Source: Drosophila miranda
Lineage: Eukaryota; Arthropoda; Insecta; Diptera; Drosophilidae
Assembly (NCBI RefSeq): GCF_003369915.1
Contig: NC_046673.1
Coordinates: 13,004,001-13,068,000 of the forward strand
DNA: 64,000 nt
Reading direction: 5' to 3'
Both the position numbers and the translations under genes were made by a program. The notes beneath the pieces are model-generated. The model did not search any database, was not told where the DNA came from, and saw only the letters and a program-made list of their open reading frames with translations. Positions 18,773-32,000 of the stretch are shown in pieces; within the stretch, counting starts at the first letter, position 1; every line of letters starts with the position of its first letter.

Positions 18773-21700
18773 TTAGTTCTCATCGTAGAGCGGCGTCGAG
18801 TCGCCCAGATTCATGGAGTGCGGCGAGGTATTTGTGCGCGGCGTGCTACGCACCGATGCTGCTTTGGACGAGGATATGGCGGCACCGGCACCGGCACCAG
18901 CACCAGCGGCAACGTTCCTGTTGCCTGTCGAGTACTCGTTGGTGGGCGTCGTCCCAGAGACGCTGTAACCGAGGTTTATTCCTAGACCCATACCCATACC
19001 ACCCAAACCCATATTCATGCCCATTCCCATGGACGTTTGCTGTGACTGCTGCTGCTGCTGCTGCTGTGGTTGCTGCTGTTGCTGTTGCTGTTGTTGCGGG
19101 GGCCTTCGTCGCGCCCAGGAATCGTTGGCCAGCTGCCAGTCGAGGCTCTCTTTGGCACGTTGCTGCTGATGTTGCTGCTGTGGCGGCTGGCCCATGCCGT
19201 AGCCACCTCCAGCAGCAGCACCCCCCATATCATAATAGGTCCTTGGGGTTCCGCCACTCCCACTCCCGTAGTGTCCATGGTGATGCCGCATCTGCTGGCT
19301 GCTCGATGACTGCGAACTGGGGCTCGGTACATTGTGGCCATAGCGTGGCGTCTGTGAGGCATGCGGCGTGTACGGCGTCATGAAGGGCGTCTGGCTGCTG
19401 GGCGTATAGGGGGTGTTGACTGCGGCGCCGCCAAACGAGGGCGTCGCTGAGCTGCCATAGTGGGCAGCGGCCGCTGCGGCGGAGGAGCCGTAGCCACCAC
19501 CACCGCCACCACCAATGGAATGCGAAATGGAGTAGGCACTGGAGCCGCCACCGCCACTGCCACGGATGTCCGCGCTGCTGATGCCGCTGCGCGGTGTACC
19601 CCCGGAAACGCTGCCCGCAATGCTGCCCGATATGCTGTAGGGCCCCGTCGAGGATCCTCCTCCGCCAGAGTTGAGAATTGCCGCAGGCGGTCGCATGCCA
19701 TGCATCGGAGTATTCATTGCCGGCGAGGCGGTGGGATCCAGCCAGTGCTCCTTGAACCAGCGCAACAGACTGTTGACGGAATCGAAGACCTGGCCGCGAA
19801 AGCGATAGCCCTCGGGCATTACCGTCACATACTCGGTGCGCGCCTTTGTCTTGGGCAGATACGAGAGCAGGAATTTGCCTGGTATGGTCTTCGAGGCGGT
19901 GAAAAAGTAATGGATCTTCTTGGGATCCTTGGCCTTCTCGTCACGCAGCAGCTGCTCCATAAATTCCCGCTCATTGCCGTTCGCTGGCGTTGCATTCTTC
20001 TTGTAGTACTTGTATTGGATAAGCTCACGGGCCGCGCAAGCCATGGGATTGATGTAGCGGGCAATGATCTCGTCGAGATCTTCAAACTCCTCGGTGCCGA
20101 TCCAGAGGCTGCGCCCCAGACTGTAGTCGTTCTTCTTGCCCTCCTCCCGCACATCGATGTGCTGGTAGATGTCGTCGGCCACCTTCCATGTGGCCGTCAA
20201 ATGGGCCGCCGACTTGCTGCTGGGTCGCATGGCCACCTCGCCCTGATCGGCCTCCGCCAGCATGGCAATGACTTCCGCATACGACTTGTTGAAGAAACAG
20301 GGATGGGCAATCACACGTCGCGCATAGGTCTTCCGCTTGAGGGCCTTGGCCTTGGCGTCCGACACCTTGCGATTGTCCAGCTCTTCGGTCACGAAATCGT
20401 AGAAGGCGTCGCGTCGCGGCCGCCATTCGTTGTTGACGTCCTTGAGGTCCGCTGTCTTTGAGGAGCAGTCGACGGAGAAGCGATCAATGTCGATCTTGAT
20501 TATCCGCACGTGGATCATCTGGGCGACGCGGACGCGCTCCTCGGGATTGCGCACCTGCTTGTCGGACAGATTCTTGATGTGTATAAAGCCGGGCAGGCCG
20601 TTGTCCAGCCGCACACGCACACCCGACGCCTGGCCGGGACAGGAGTTGGCATCGAAATGATTCCACACTTCCGATAGCTCGGGAAAGTCATCCTTGTGGC
20701 AGAAGGGGCACTGCCAGCTGCCCGTGGTCTCATTACGCACGGGATTGGCATTGTCCAGCTGCTCGCCCTGGGGCCGGCGATAGGTAAAGCCCGTGACCAT
20801 GGCCGTCACGCATTTGCCCACGTAAAAGGAGTCGGGCGTCTCCTTGGTGAGGAGATCGAAGAGCTCCTCGGCGCTGGGCTTCTGGAAGTGTGACCGGTAG
20901 TCCTTGTACAGGCAACTCAATTCGTTCCGGATGTCATACAGCGTGATGCTCTTGCTGCCGAAGCCCTGACGCTCCAGTTCGACGGCAAACGCATCCAGAT
21001 CGAGATCCTTGAGACGTTCCGGCGACTCGAGTATCTCCTCGAGTGCGCCCGCCGGATTGGTCTCCTCATCATCGTACTCCATCGCATCGATGGCCATCTT
21101 GCGGGCCCACTCGTACGTCTCCGGATGGACGCGCGAGCCATCCAGCACCTCCACATACGCCTCGGTGCTGTCGCCCAACGAGCTGGTGTCGATCTTGATG
21201 AAGCCGCTGCAATTGATAAACACCTTCGGGCCCAAATGGCACACGGTGACCAGCTGGGTGCGATTCTCCAGCCGCTGGTTGCTCTGCTTCAGGAGTTTCA
21301 GCAGCGCCTGGCCCTTGCGCGGCCCCAGGCCGCAGGTGTACTGCAGCAGATTGACGGTGCGCGAGTTCTGGACCATCATGTTTATGTCCAGGCCCACCTC
21401 GCTCGTCCGATTGATAAACTCCAGGCTGAGATACTCCAGCAGCATGTCGCGGGGCACACGCTCCTGCAGCGGATGATAGCGCAGGCACAAGATCTCGTCA
21501 TCGGCATCGCATAGCTGCGAGTACTCCACCAGTGGATCCTGCATTTTGCGGGCCAGCGAAACGGCCTGCTTCAGCTGTGGCGGGTACTCCTTGAAGTCCG
21601 ATTCGCCCTTCTTCGAGTTGGCGTAGATTTTGGCCAGTTCGTTGTCGATGATCTCCACCTCGATGGGCGGAAACTGTTCGGTGGTCTCCAGCTCCTTCAG

Positions 21701-24700
21701 TATCTCCTTGATGTCCGTCTGGATCATCTGGGCGTCCCGCGACTCCGCGCCGATCACCACAATGTGGGGCTTCTTCATTTTGATGAATTCGGACAGCTTT
21801 CGGAGATCCGCGAGCTTCTGGCCCTTCTCCTCCGCGTTGTGGGAGGTCTTGCGCTTGAGGATGTTCGGCAGACGCAAATAATCGGAGATATCCCCCTCAA
21901 CGGTGGTCACCGCACAGAAGGCGGCCACCGATTGGTCCGGATCGTAGGCCAGGCCCAGCACTCGGATGCCCCTCAGTGTGCTCCAGTCATCGTATTTGTA
22001 GTCCTGTGGCAGATCCGGCTTGTACGGGGCCACCTTTAGCCATTTGTACAGCTTGGCGGTGCAGGAGCGCAGCACAAACTGTTGCGCCTCCTCGTGGAGG
22101 GTGGCCCTCAGCTCTTTGATGAGGTCCGGGATCACCCACTTTTGCAGGGCCAGCTGGACGCACTCCGCCCGCAGGGCATTCCACTCGAGGACATGCTTGG
22201 AGAACTGATCGAGATTGTAGAGGGCCTTGGCCTCCTCCACATAGTCGCCGGGCGGGCCATTGGCATTGGCATTGCCCTCGAACTCCTCGAGGAAGGTGAT
22301 CTCCAGCAGTTTCTCCTCCTCGGCCATCAGCAGCTTGATGAACTGATCGCCAAAGAGATCGCCCACCGGCTTCTTGGCCACATATTTCATCGAATAAACC
22401 GGCGAGTTCTCGTCAATCAGCACCATGCCGTTCTTCGTGGGTCGTATGTCGATGCGCGCCCTGTCAAAGTACACCTCACGCATAGTCTTGCGCAGCAGTG
22501 GCTCTTGGGCTAGCTGTCGGGCCACCACATACTTGGCGGCATGCATCACCTCTTCGGTGGTCATGAACCGCGGCGAGAGATACTGCTTGGCCAGCTCCAA
22601 GGGTCCCAGGCTCTCCTGGGTGACCTCGTTTCGCTGATAATTGTCGCGCAGGTTCTCTGCGAACTGTTCGGGCGTGAGGCCGAAATGTTTGGCAAAGCCG
22701 CAGATCCCTGCCTTGCGGAACACCGCGTAGGGACTGCTGTTGGGCGCCTGCTTCAGCTGTTCCTCCTGCAGCAACAGTTCCGGATCATCGTCGTCGTCCA
22801 CTTCGACGGGCACGGCGTCCAAATCATCGCCATTCTCGGCGGCGGCTGCCTTTCGCCTGGCGCGATCATCACGCCGCTCCTGCAGCAGTTTCCGCCGCTG
22901 TTCGGCCTGCATTTTGGGCAGCTCGTGTGAATAGTTGAGCAAAAAGTACATGTGCACATCCTTCAGCTCCTCCATGGACTGGACATCGTTGAGCCGCTCA
23001 AAGTCGCTGTCCAGCATCAGCCGCACATCGTCGGGTATGGGCTTATCCGGATCCGCGCAGAGCGTGTCCAGCTGGAATTGCCGCATCTTCTCGAAGAGCG
23101 CCTTCAGCTTCCGCTTGCGCTCGTTGAGCTGACACCAGCGCTCATCAAAGTAGTAGACCTTCCACAGATCGTCGACATTCAGTTCGGGCTTGACATACTC
23201 CTTCCGATAGAAGGCAATGAACGGCACCTCCAGCTGCTGATTACGTATGAACTCGAGCGTTTGCTTGATCTTCTTCACGGCGGTGGGTGGCTTGCGCATC
23301 TTCTCCCGACTGTCGGCCTTCTCCTGCTCGGAGACTGTGTTCTTGCAGAACGCATACTGATAGATCCAATCGGCCTCGTCGTCCAGCTCCAGCGAACCCT
23401 CGGGCACGGGCGTTACGGGCACCTGTCGCAGCTGCATGCGCTCGGGTATGTCTGTTTTTCGTATCTCATTGTCCAGATCGGTAAAGTGGCCGCGCTTCAG
23501 TTCGCTCGGTTCGTAAATGTCGAAGATTGTCTTCTTGGCAACCTTCTTTTTGAGGGCCTTCTTCTTTTTCACCCGGTGATCATCGCCGCCGGCCATATCC
23601 TCGTCGTACTCATCGCCCTCGGTATCGTCCTCGTACTCATCCTCCTCGTATTTGGAGAAGTCGTCATAATCAAAGTCCACACCAAATATATCCTGGCCCT
23701 CTTGCAGCGATCTGTTGTTGGACGAAAAAACGTACAGAACTACAATCGGTATTTTTTTGGGGAGAGGAGCCCTCTCTTGGGCCCTCTCTTGGGCGGTGCA
23801 CCACTTACGCATCTGTGAATATGGGACGCCTTTTCTTCTTTTTGTCGGCAATGGGACGGCCATTGTCGTCCACAATAAAATCATCGGCATCTGACTCAGA
23901 ATCCTCCTCGTCAAAGGCATCCGCCTCGCCGTGCCGAGGACTGCGCTCGCTGCGATGCTCAATGCTCTACAGAAACGGGGAGAGACATTTGCTTAGAAGA
24001 TCTCAATAGACGAGAGGAGGGGCTGGTGGATCATCGTACCTCATCGTTTTCATCGAACAACTGCTCGGCAATCTGTTCGCGAGCCAAACCCTCGTCCACA
24101 TGCTGCTCCTCGCCATCGCTTTCATTGTCATGAATGCGTCTCAGACGCTTGAAGCGTTTCTATATATGGAATACACAAATATATATGCATATTAAAATGC
24201 ATCATAAATATATGAGATAGCCACTTACACGTCGCTCAACCTTGACCCCCAGATTCTCCTCGATCAGATCATAATCATCGTCCTCGAGTCGATCGTCTAG
24301 ATCATCATCCTGATGTTTCTTTCGCTTCTTGCCACTGCCGCCGCCGCTGGCAGTGTCCGAATCGCCGCTGCCATCCTCCTCCTCAATGGGTCTGTCATCT
24401 ATTAAATCTTTAAGCTCCTCACGTAGACGTTCTTCGTCATCTAAAGCGAAAAGAAACACAAAAAAAAAAAAACAGATTAAAGTTCGGTTTGTATGCGATT
24501 TTATATCAATTCGATAATGACATTTGTAAAGCGGCTGAATATACTTCTTCCAATCCATATTGGAAATTAATTCTGGAATGTGACAAGTGTGACACAAGTG
24601 ACAGTGTTTCTTTAAACCTTTTCCGGATATATGGATATGCCAAGTGCCTGATATATAGCTTAAGGCCTGCTATTCCTAACAATTTGGGGTTCCCTTCTGG

Positions 24701-25595
24701 ATTGGGGTAGCTTCCAAAGATTTTGTAGAAAATTAAGAGCCATTTGTGAAATGTAATGATTTGGGGTATCTTCCATCATTTATTAAATCTCGTAATATGC
24801 GATCCCTACCGCTTTGGAGCTGCCTTTCGCTTGGGGGCCAAAAAATCCCCTTAGGGATTACAACAAATATATACGGGGCATCTGGGGCATTGTTTACATC
24901 TTAAAGTTACAGTCGTGTATACCCTATCTGCAAAGGGTACTCAAGGGTACGGGTTAACCTAACCTCAATGCTGTAAACAAATGCAAATAAACGAAGTGGA
25001 AAACCGAAAACAGAAAAACTGTGCTCAGTGGCTGTCCCTCCAGCCAGGTATACATGATTCCATTGGATTTTCCATTGGGACGCTGCCTTCAGATGTCCCC
25101 TCCTGCAGATGCAACAATGAACCGTGGGGGAGGGGGTGCGGCGGGTGCATTACATGCATCACAATTTGTTTTTGTTTTCACGGGGCCGCCGCCTCACTCG
25201 ATAGATATGGCGGGTGGTTTGCGGCAGTGTGCGTTTTCGTTGTGGATCTAGTGGGATAGAGAGGGATAGAGAGACGCACCTTCCTCCTCCTCACTGCTGT
25301 CAGATACCACGGCTTTCAGCTTCTTCAGCTTTTTCCTTTCGTTTAGTTCCAATTCCTCCTCCTCCTGTAAAAATCATTGAAAATGCAATGCATTAATATT
25401 AACACACTCTCATATATGCTTTTATATAGTTTAATTGTATATCAATATATACATAGATATACATATGTATATACGCGCGGCGGCTACAACAGAAAACGCA
25501 AAGCGTGCAAAACGCAAAAAAAAATTGTGCCGAAGTAGCCGGAGAGCGGTGCTTACCTCCGATTCCTCGGCCTCAGAGTCCAGAAATTCGGCCAT
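18773..25595 (-). CDS. Spt6: Spt6 transcription elongation factor
   Basis: Exons 25557-25595, 25280-25364, 24229-24440, 24040-24159, 23809-23966 and 18773-23711 give 1,850 residues. Spt6 is a histone chaperone that travels with RNA polymerase II. The first 300 residues are highly acidic (MAEFLDSEAEESE, DDLDDRLEDDDYD). A Tex-like core follows, with a YqgF-type fold near 775-900 (RGIRVLGLAYDPDQSVAAFC), helix-hairpin-helix near 980-1015 (LGPRKGQALLKLL), an S1 domain near 1165-1290 (LPGFIHIKNLSD) and tandem SH2 near 1330-1540 (HPCFFNKSYAEVIAML) that binds phosphorylated Pol II linker. The C-terminal 310 residues are low-complexity: Gly/Ser, TPYTP-type repeats and two polyglutamine runs. Start chosen at MAEF, the first ATG in frame with exon 2. 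Confidence 0.96.
24441..25279. other. Spt6 intron 2
   Basis: The largest Spt6 intron (839 nt), AT-rich, with no recognisable embedded gene. The other Spt6 introns are 69-184 nt. Confidence 0.6.
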
Positions 25596-25944
25596 TCCGT
25601 TAAATTAAATAATTAAACTAGCTGTATAGTGGCTTAGAAACGAATATGACTAAATAATGCAAAAATCTATTATTTCAGTGTCACAATAAAAAAAAACCTC
25701 AAAGGTAAAGAAGCAGAAGTGTCAAAATTGTGTGGAATGCAAGTGTTGGGCAATTCGCGGCGAAAGTGGAACCAGTACAGTACACATTCCGTGAACTAAA
25801 TCTTTTCGTCTAGCTCACACACCTTGCCAATATTGATAATATAATCGTGGAAATCGTGTGGAATTGCCATTTAGAGCCATATTCCAGTTCGCTTCGAATA
25901 TCAGCATCGAATTCCTTATCGTTTGCCATCAAAATCTAAATTTT

Positions 25945-26480
25945 TTCAAAAATGTATAGGTAGCATGTAGTTACCATGTAAAAAAATACTTTTTTGCTGA
26001 CCTATTTTGTTTAAACCTTATTTTATACACAAACCAGTAAAATGAGGTCGTTAAAATTAGCCTTTCCTTTAGGGATGAAATTATGTGGGCAAAACTAAGG
26101 GTTTTAGTTAGACAGAATTATTCAACGGAATCTCTAAATTGAGCAATATGAACGACTATCCTCTTTCGTTTTTTTGTTTTGACCTATTTCGCCAAAACCT
26201 TTTTTTGTTTGGCCTATTTCGCTAAAACCTTTTGTTACGCAAAATGCAATAAAAGCAATTATTGAAAATAAGCCAGTTAAGTAGAAATATTATTCATTAA
26301 TCGGATAAAATTATGTGGCCATGGTTGGAAGTTCTATCTAGCTAGTAATATTCCACGGAAGATCAAAAACGAGGAATATGTAAAATAGAACTGGAATTCG
26401 TCAGTATATTTACGGTATATTTTTAAAATATATTTTGGTATATTTCTGAGGGTCAGACCGTACATCTTATCGATAAGTCT
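25945..26480 (+). repeat. Dispersed repeat ending in a promoter module, copy B
   Basis: Shares an ordered series of blocks with 11385-11730. The left part has TAGCATGTAGTTACCATGTA, TTGCTGACC and GTTAAAATTAGCC. The right part has GAGGAATATGTAAAATAGAA, GAATTCGTCAGTATATTTAC and CTGAGGGTCAGACCGTAC, ending in TTATCGATAAGTCTGCAG with a perfect TATCGATA. The middle contains an extra duplicated stretch (TTGACCTATTTCGCCAAAAC and a near copy). It lies about 420 bases before the schlank ATG. Confidence 0.65.
26468..26475. promoter_or_regulatory. DRE motif (TATCGATA) before schlank
   Basis: Perfect TATCGATA at the right end of dispersed repeat copy B, about 430 bases upstream of the schlank start codon. 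It is a candidate core element of the schlank promoter. Confidence 0.65.
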
Positions 26481-26902
26481 GCAGAAATGTCAAATTTTTA
26501 GAATTTCGCTCGGCGGCGACTCTTGTTTTTTTCTGTGCTAAGCGGCACATCGAAAGAAAAAAAAGGAAAAATAACACTACTCCGGCCGTTCGTTTTTTTT
26601 GGCCAAAGTGATTGAGGGAGAGTGAATGTGTGTGTGTGTCTCGCTCTCGGGTTCGTTTCCGCGGCGTGCTGTTTGTTGTTGCACATAATTCCCTGCTGTT
26701 CTGCTCCAAATTCCCATCCAATCCAGAGAATAGCGTATATATATATATATATATATGTATATGACAACTTTCATGACGACAAACAACAAATTCATCAAAC
26801 GCCGAGCGAACAACAACAGAAGCAGCAGTCGAGTGAAAACGGAGAAAAGAATTTCTCATTGAAGCCGGAAAAAAAGAAAAGAAGTGAGAAGCGACCGGGA
26901 GC

Positions 26903-28984
26903 ATGGATATAATCAATAAGATTAGCAGTGCATTCTGGAGTACGGACATTTGGTTGCCGCCAAATACGACATGGGCCGATATAGCGCCCGGTTCGCGGCC
27001 CGATGTGGTGCATGCCAATTACAAGGATCTTATCTGGCCCATTCCATTGGCGGCTGTTGTCATGCTGGTGCGCTATACACTGGAACGGTAAGTGAACGAA
27101 AATATACCCCATTCCCATTCATTTCCCACTTTTTGCCCACTGTTCTGTGCCCGGTGCGTTCCAGATTACTGTAAATTCCCATTGATGGCCACTTTGTGGT
27201 CACTGAGAGACACACCCACATATGTATGCTCTAGTGTTTGTTTCCTGCTGCCGCTGCCGTTGCTGCTGCACAATGTACAGTAAGCAAATGTCATTTTTAT
27301 TCATATTCTCTCGCCCCTCTCTTGCGCTCTCTCTCTCCCTGTCTCTCGTTGGCTCGCATTTTGTGTCCTCTCTCCCGCTTTTTGGGCCAAACATAACCTC
27401 ACGTGGAAACGCCCAACATTTGATGTACATTTGTATGTATGTGTATGCATGCGTTCTTATGCCATGTATGTGTTAGTAAGGCATGCCGCACACGCGTATT
27501 GCTGTTGTTGTTGTTGTTGCCACCTCTGCAACTCCTATGTTTTCCCTTTGCAAACACAAACGCAGCTGCCGGCTCCAATTGCAATGCCACCGCTGGCTTG
27601 CAGCACCGTTGGAAATATTGAATTTCCCACGACATTGTGGGCTGCACCCACTGCCACCGCCCTTCTTCGATTCCCACAGATTTTTAAGTTGGACACAAAA
27701 CTAAAATAAAATGTATTTGTTTATAAAATGACACTAGCACACATACATGTATACGGTGTGTCTGTGTGTGTGTGTGCACACTGGGATGAGTGCACCCAAA
27801 AATGAAGGCAAAACCGCTCTCGTTTCCATGATCTCAAAGGCGATGAATAAACAAGAAATCGGAATCCAATCGGAATATAGCATGACTCACGGTTTCCGCG
27901 GTAAATCAAGGTTTGAGCATGAAATTTATTAGTTTTGCCATCTCGGATTAAGGCCGATAAGCTTTGAGGTCTTTAGATTTATTAGCCATGTAAATCTGGG
28001 CCAGAATCGTTCCTATTGTGTGGAGGGCTGCGGATTGAAACCCCTCCCAAAAATGAAGCTGAAATAAATTCTACAAATATAAATTTTGACGCTGTACACT
28101 CTGATTTGGTCCCACGGTTCGGGGGCCAAAAGACCACTTTTCCGGCAAATTAACCCGTGGGCCTGGCTCTTTGGTACGACGGTTAAACGCGGCAACAATT
28201 AGTGTTCGAGTGTACGTGTACACGGGTGTATGTGTGTGTGTGTGTGTCTGTGTGTTTGTTGCGTGCATTTTCATGTAAAATAGTTGTAAATATTCATAAA
28301 TTTTGTTTTGTTCTAAACCAGCACGCGCGCCCTTCTGCCAAAGCAGTGCTGCCAAGTGGCACTAAGAAAGTGCAGAGGACAACTGTTTTCCTTACCATTA
28401 TGCCATTTATTCCCCACATGCCCCCTGGCCTTTTCGCAAGTGTTTGCCGAAACATACAAAACGCAACGAAACGACACACAAAATCTGTTTCATGGCAGAC
28501 CACCTCTTGTCGTTTGCTTTTTCGTCTCTCTTTCGAGATCTCTTCTCAAAAACTAGAATTGGAGAATATTGGCCTTCAAGGTCTTATCGGATTTGGTATT
28601 TTATTTTAGTGGTTTTTTTATATTTTGTCGTTTTTGTTATTGAATGGCAAATGTCGAGCGACGGTACGGGGGATTCGATACGGCTGCAGTCGGTCCGGCC
28701 TTCTAATCAACGAAACGGAACGGAACGGGACGGGACGGGACGGACAACCACCTTGAGGCATAGGGCGCACTGGCACCGGCACCGACATCGACATCGACAC
28801 CGGCACCGGCACCACACCATCGCAGCACTCGCGCATTTGCCACCTGATAAGATTTGCGGACAAAGATTTACGTATAACAAAAACAAAAAAACAAAAATGG
28901 GTTGATAGTGCCCCGGTTCCTCGATTGCTTTACGACGAACTAGCGAATGACTATGCACGGGCCCGCCTCCCCCGTGGATGTGGG

Positions 28985-29021
<37 letters not shown>

Positions 29022-32000
29022 TGTTTCATCATCGTTTCATTATTTATTTATTATGTTTTTTTTTGTCTTTCAAATCACTTGAAAGAGTGAGTCATGTCCG
29101 CGACGCGGCGCTCAGAAGTTTTTCCCCAAATATGTAATGTTTTGGGGGAGCCTCCCTTAATGGAGTGCACGCTGTGGAATGTGTGTTCAAACATTGTTTT
29201 ATGTTGGAAATACTGTATGAATAGAGGAACCCAAAGAAAAGCCAGTCATAAGAAAAGTGCTGATACTTTCAGGGTGAAAGCCTCTCACTTGAATCCACTC
29301 CCCGATTCTCCGTACAATACAGTGTGCAGTATTCCACTCCCATTTTCTTTCACACTGTAAATCTACACAAGATTCTACTTTTTGGATTGTTTTCCATAGT
29401 ATTGGATCCACCGATCTATAGTTTTAAAACAATTAAAAACATTTTGGCCGTTTGCTTATGGGATAGTGGAAGAATTGATCTGCCGTTTTGTTGATTAAAG
29501 CAATACAAATATAATACGAATAATATAAATAGCTTCTAGGATTTCTACGATAAGGTTTGAGAAATAACTTCTCAAATAACTACCGAAAACGATGAGAAAA
29601 TGTACTCCAATTTCGCAATATTTTCTTTAAGAAATATTAGTAATTTTCTGATGGATATTCAATCGATTTCTGGCCTGTTGTATGTATTTCTATCTGCAAA
29701 ATCTCAACAGCTGTGCCTGCAAAAAAACAATAGCCTTTCAATTGTTTAGAAATATGATAAACTGGCATTTGTATTTAGTTACCATTGGTCCAATTTTTCC
29801 AGTCGCTTTAGTCACAGGGCAATGCCCCTTGGATCGATTTTCTTGGTTTCAAATTACCCGAGTATAAAAAACGATTTAGCGAACAATAAAAGAGTGCTTT
29901 TATGTCTATTTAGTGCCCAGAAATGAGACAGTTTTGCATGCAGCGGGTAACATTCACATTCATGGATGATAGCGGATGATCCACTGTATTCCGCAATAAA
30001 AATTTCCTCTCAACTGATATTCCTAAGCATTACAGACATTTTTTAGCCGTATGCTTATGGGAAAATTTATAGAGCGAATCAATCAATGTCAGTGCCCGTT
30101 CGCTTATGATAAATTTCAACAGCGAATCATGGGAACAGAGGAACAGAGTACGTGGAATCGGAATGTGTCGGTTCGCCTATGGGAAAATTGTTACAGAGTG
30201 GAACAGTGGAAAAGTGAAACACTTAGCCCTTGTTTTCACCCGTTTTAGAGACTGGACGGGAGGGTGGTATGTGTGTGTGTGTGTGTTAGTGTAGTCATGT
30301 TTAAGCTTTTTTCCCTTTTTTTTTTGATACGTAATCACTCGAGAGTCGACCCTCGGGGCTATGTGCTCTTATAGTGCGATAAAATTTCAGGTTAATTATT
30401 TTAATGGCTCACATGCACACACAACGAATCGCACAATCGCACACGTCAGACCCCCGATCCCCCCCCTGCCCTCCTCTCCCCCCTCTGGCACACTAATCTC
30501 TGGCAAAATGTGAGAAATAGTACCAAAGCATAATGTAAATGTGTGTGGCAGGTTCTTTTTTTTCTGATTCTTCTGCTGGAATAATGATTTCTCTTTATCA
30601 TTTTGGAAACTCTAGATTATGGCTTTCCAAATAAAGACGAAAAAGAAAAAGAATTAAGACCAGGTGTTAAGCAGCCAAATCTTACAATCCCCTTAGCCCA
30701 TAACCTGTTTCCATGAGGTTTTTCCCTACCCCCTACCCCTACCCCTACCCTCTTTAAAGGCACACGGACGGTCACATAAAAGTCGGTCAGTTTTTTATGG
30801 CTTATCGCTGATTGCCCAACGGAATACTCGTCGTATGCGAGTGCAAACTGAAACTCAAAAGAACGAAAAGCGAAAACGTGAAGGGGCTAAAACGAAAGAA
30901 GGAAAAGCACGTGCTTTACGCATAAAAAGACCTCAAAACTGGCGGCTGTCGGAGAGAGAGAGAGAGAAACAGCTTGTAGAGAGGGGAGGGATAGGCGCCC
31001 CCATTCCAAGTGCAATTTGTTAAAGACCCTCAATTATCACCTCTGTTGGTGCTGTTGTTGCTGTCGGTGCGAGTTTATCGAAAGCGCAGAAGCACCCAGA
31101 ATCGATAACGATGAAACGAAAACAAAGCGTTTCCACTGCTCCAAAACCGAAGAAAGCAGAAGCATAAGCGAGCATCAGAATAAAATATGTATTCCTGACG
31201 AACAGAGGGAAAGGCAACGAACCAATACAACGAGAACGAGCGCTTAATGTAACGAAGAAGATGAGTGCGCAAGTTGCTGTTCTTCGTGGAATGAGAGCGT
31301 AAGCTGCAACGAGAGAGGGGCCTCCAAAAGAAGTAGCCCAAAGCACATATGTACCTCAAGCTCTGGCCATCGTGATGATTTGGTTACTCGATTGAAAACA
31401 ATTCCCTCTGCAATGCTTGTGCCGAAAGCCATAAATCCACTCTGACAGCGAGTATTCTTAAAAGAAAAGCCATAGAATGAGTAATAAAGATTAAATTTAG
31501 TCGAAAATTGCACTCTTAATCGCTTACTCACGACGACTTATGCTAAATTCCTGCCCAACCGTACGGAATAGGGAGCTACATATGTGACTCATTCCATTCC
31601 CTGGTCTTCCGATTTGCCAATCTTCCAAGATATCTATGTATAAAAATGTATATATGTATATGTATGTGGAACCCCACTAATCGGGGATTGCGTGTTGGTA
31701 GTATTATCGGTTGACAAGCGAGTAAATAATTAAAAAAAAAACACAACATACGACACACACGAGTCTGTAATTCCACAGACATTATTCATTATAAATATAA
31801 AAGACGAGTAAGTATATACATATAAATTTAGTTGTTGCTTAACTGATAACAAAATACAAAAATATAACGGTCCGGCAATCGCATTTGCCATTTTTTCCAT
31901 TGTCAATGCACTTTCCTCCCTCTGCCACTTTGGACTTGGAAGAGAGAGAGAGAGAGAGAGAGAGAAATTGCAATCGAAAATTGTCAAATTGCCACCAATC

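Larger units (their letters stand above)
25596..26902. other. Divergent spacer between Spt6 and schlank
   Basis: Holds the Spt6 promoter on the left, dispersed repeat copy B in the middle and the schlank promoter and 5' UTR on the right, including a TA-repeat at about 26734-26757. Short ORFs over the TA repeat are not credible genes. Confidence 0.5.

Noticed and set aside
22952-23818. 288-codon plus-strand ORF within Spt6
   Set aside because: Antisense shadow of a conserved coding exon.
26467-27018. 183-codon minus-strand ORF crossing a TA repeat before schlank
   Set aside because: It includes IYIYIY and repeat-derived residues, overlaps the schlank promoter and first exon, and starts in antisense coding DNA.
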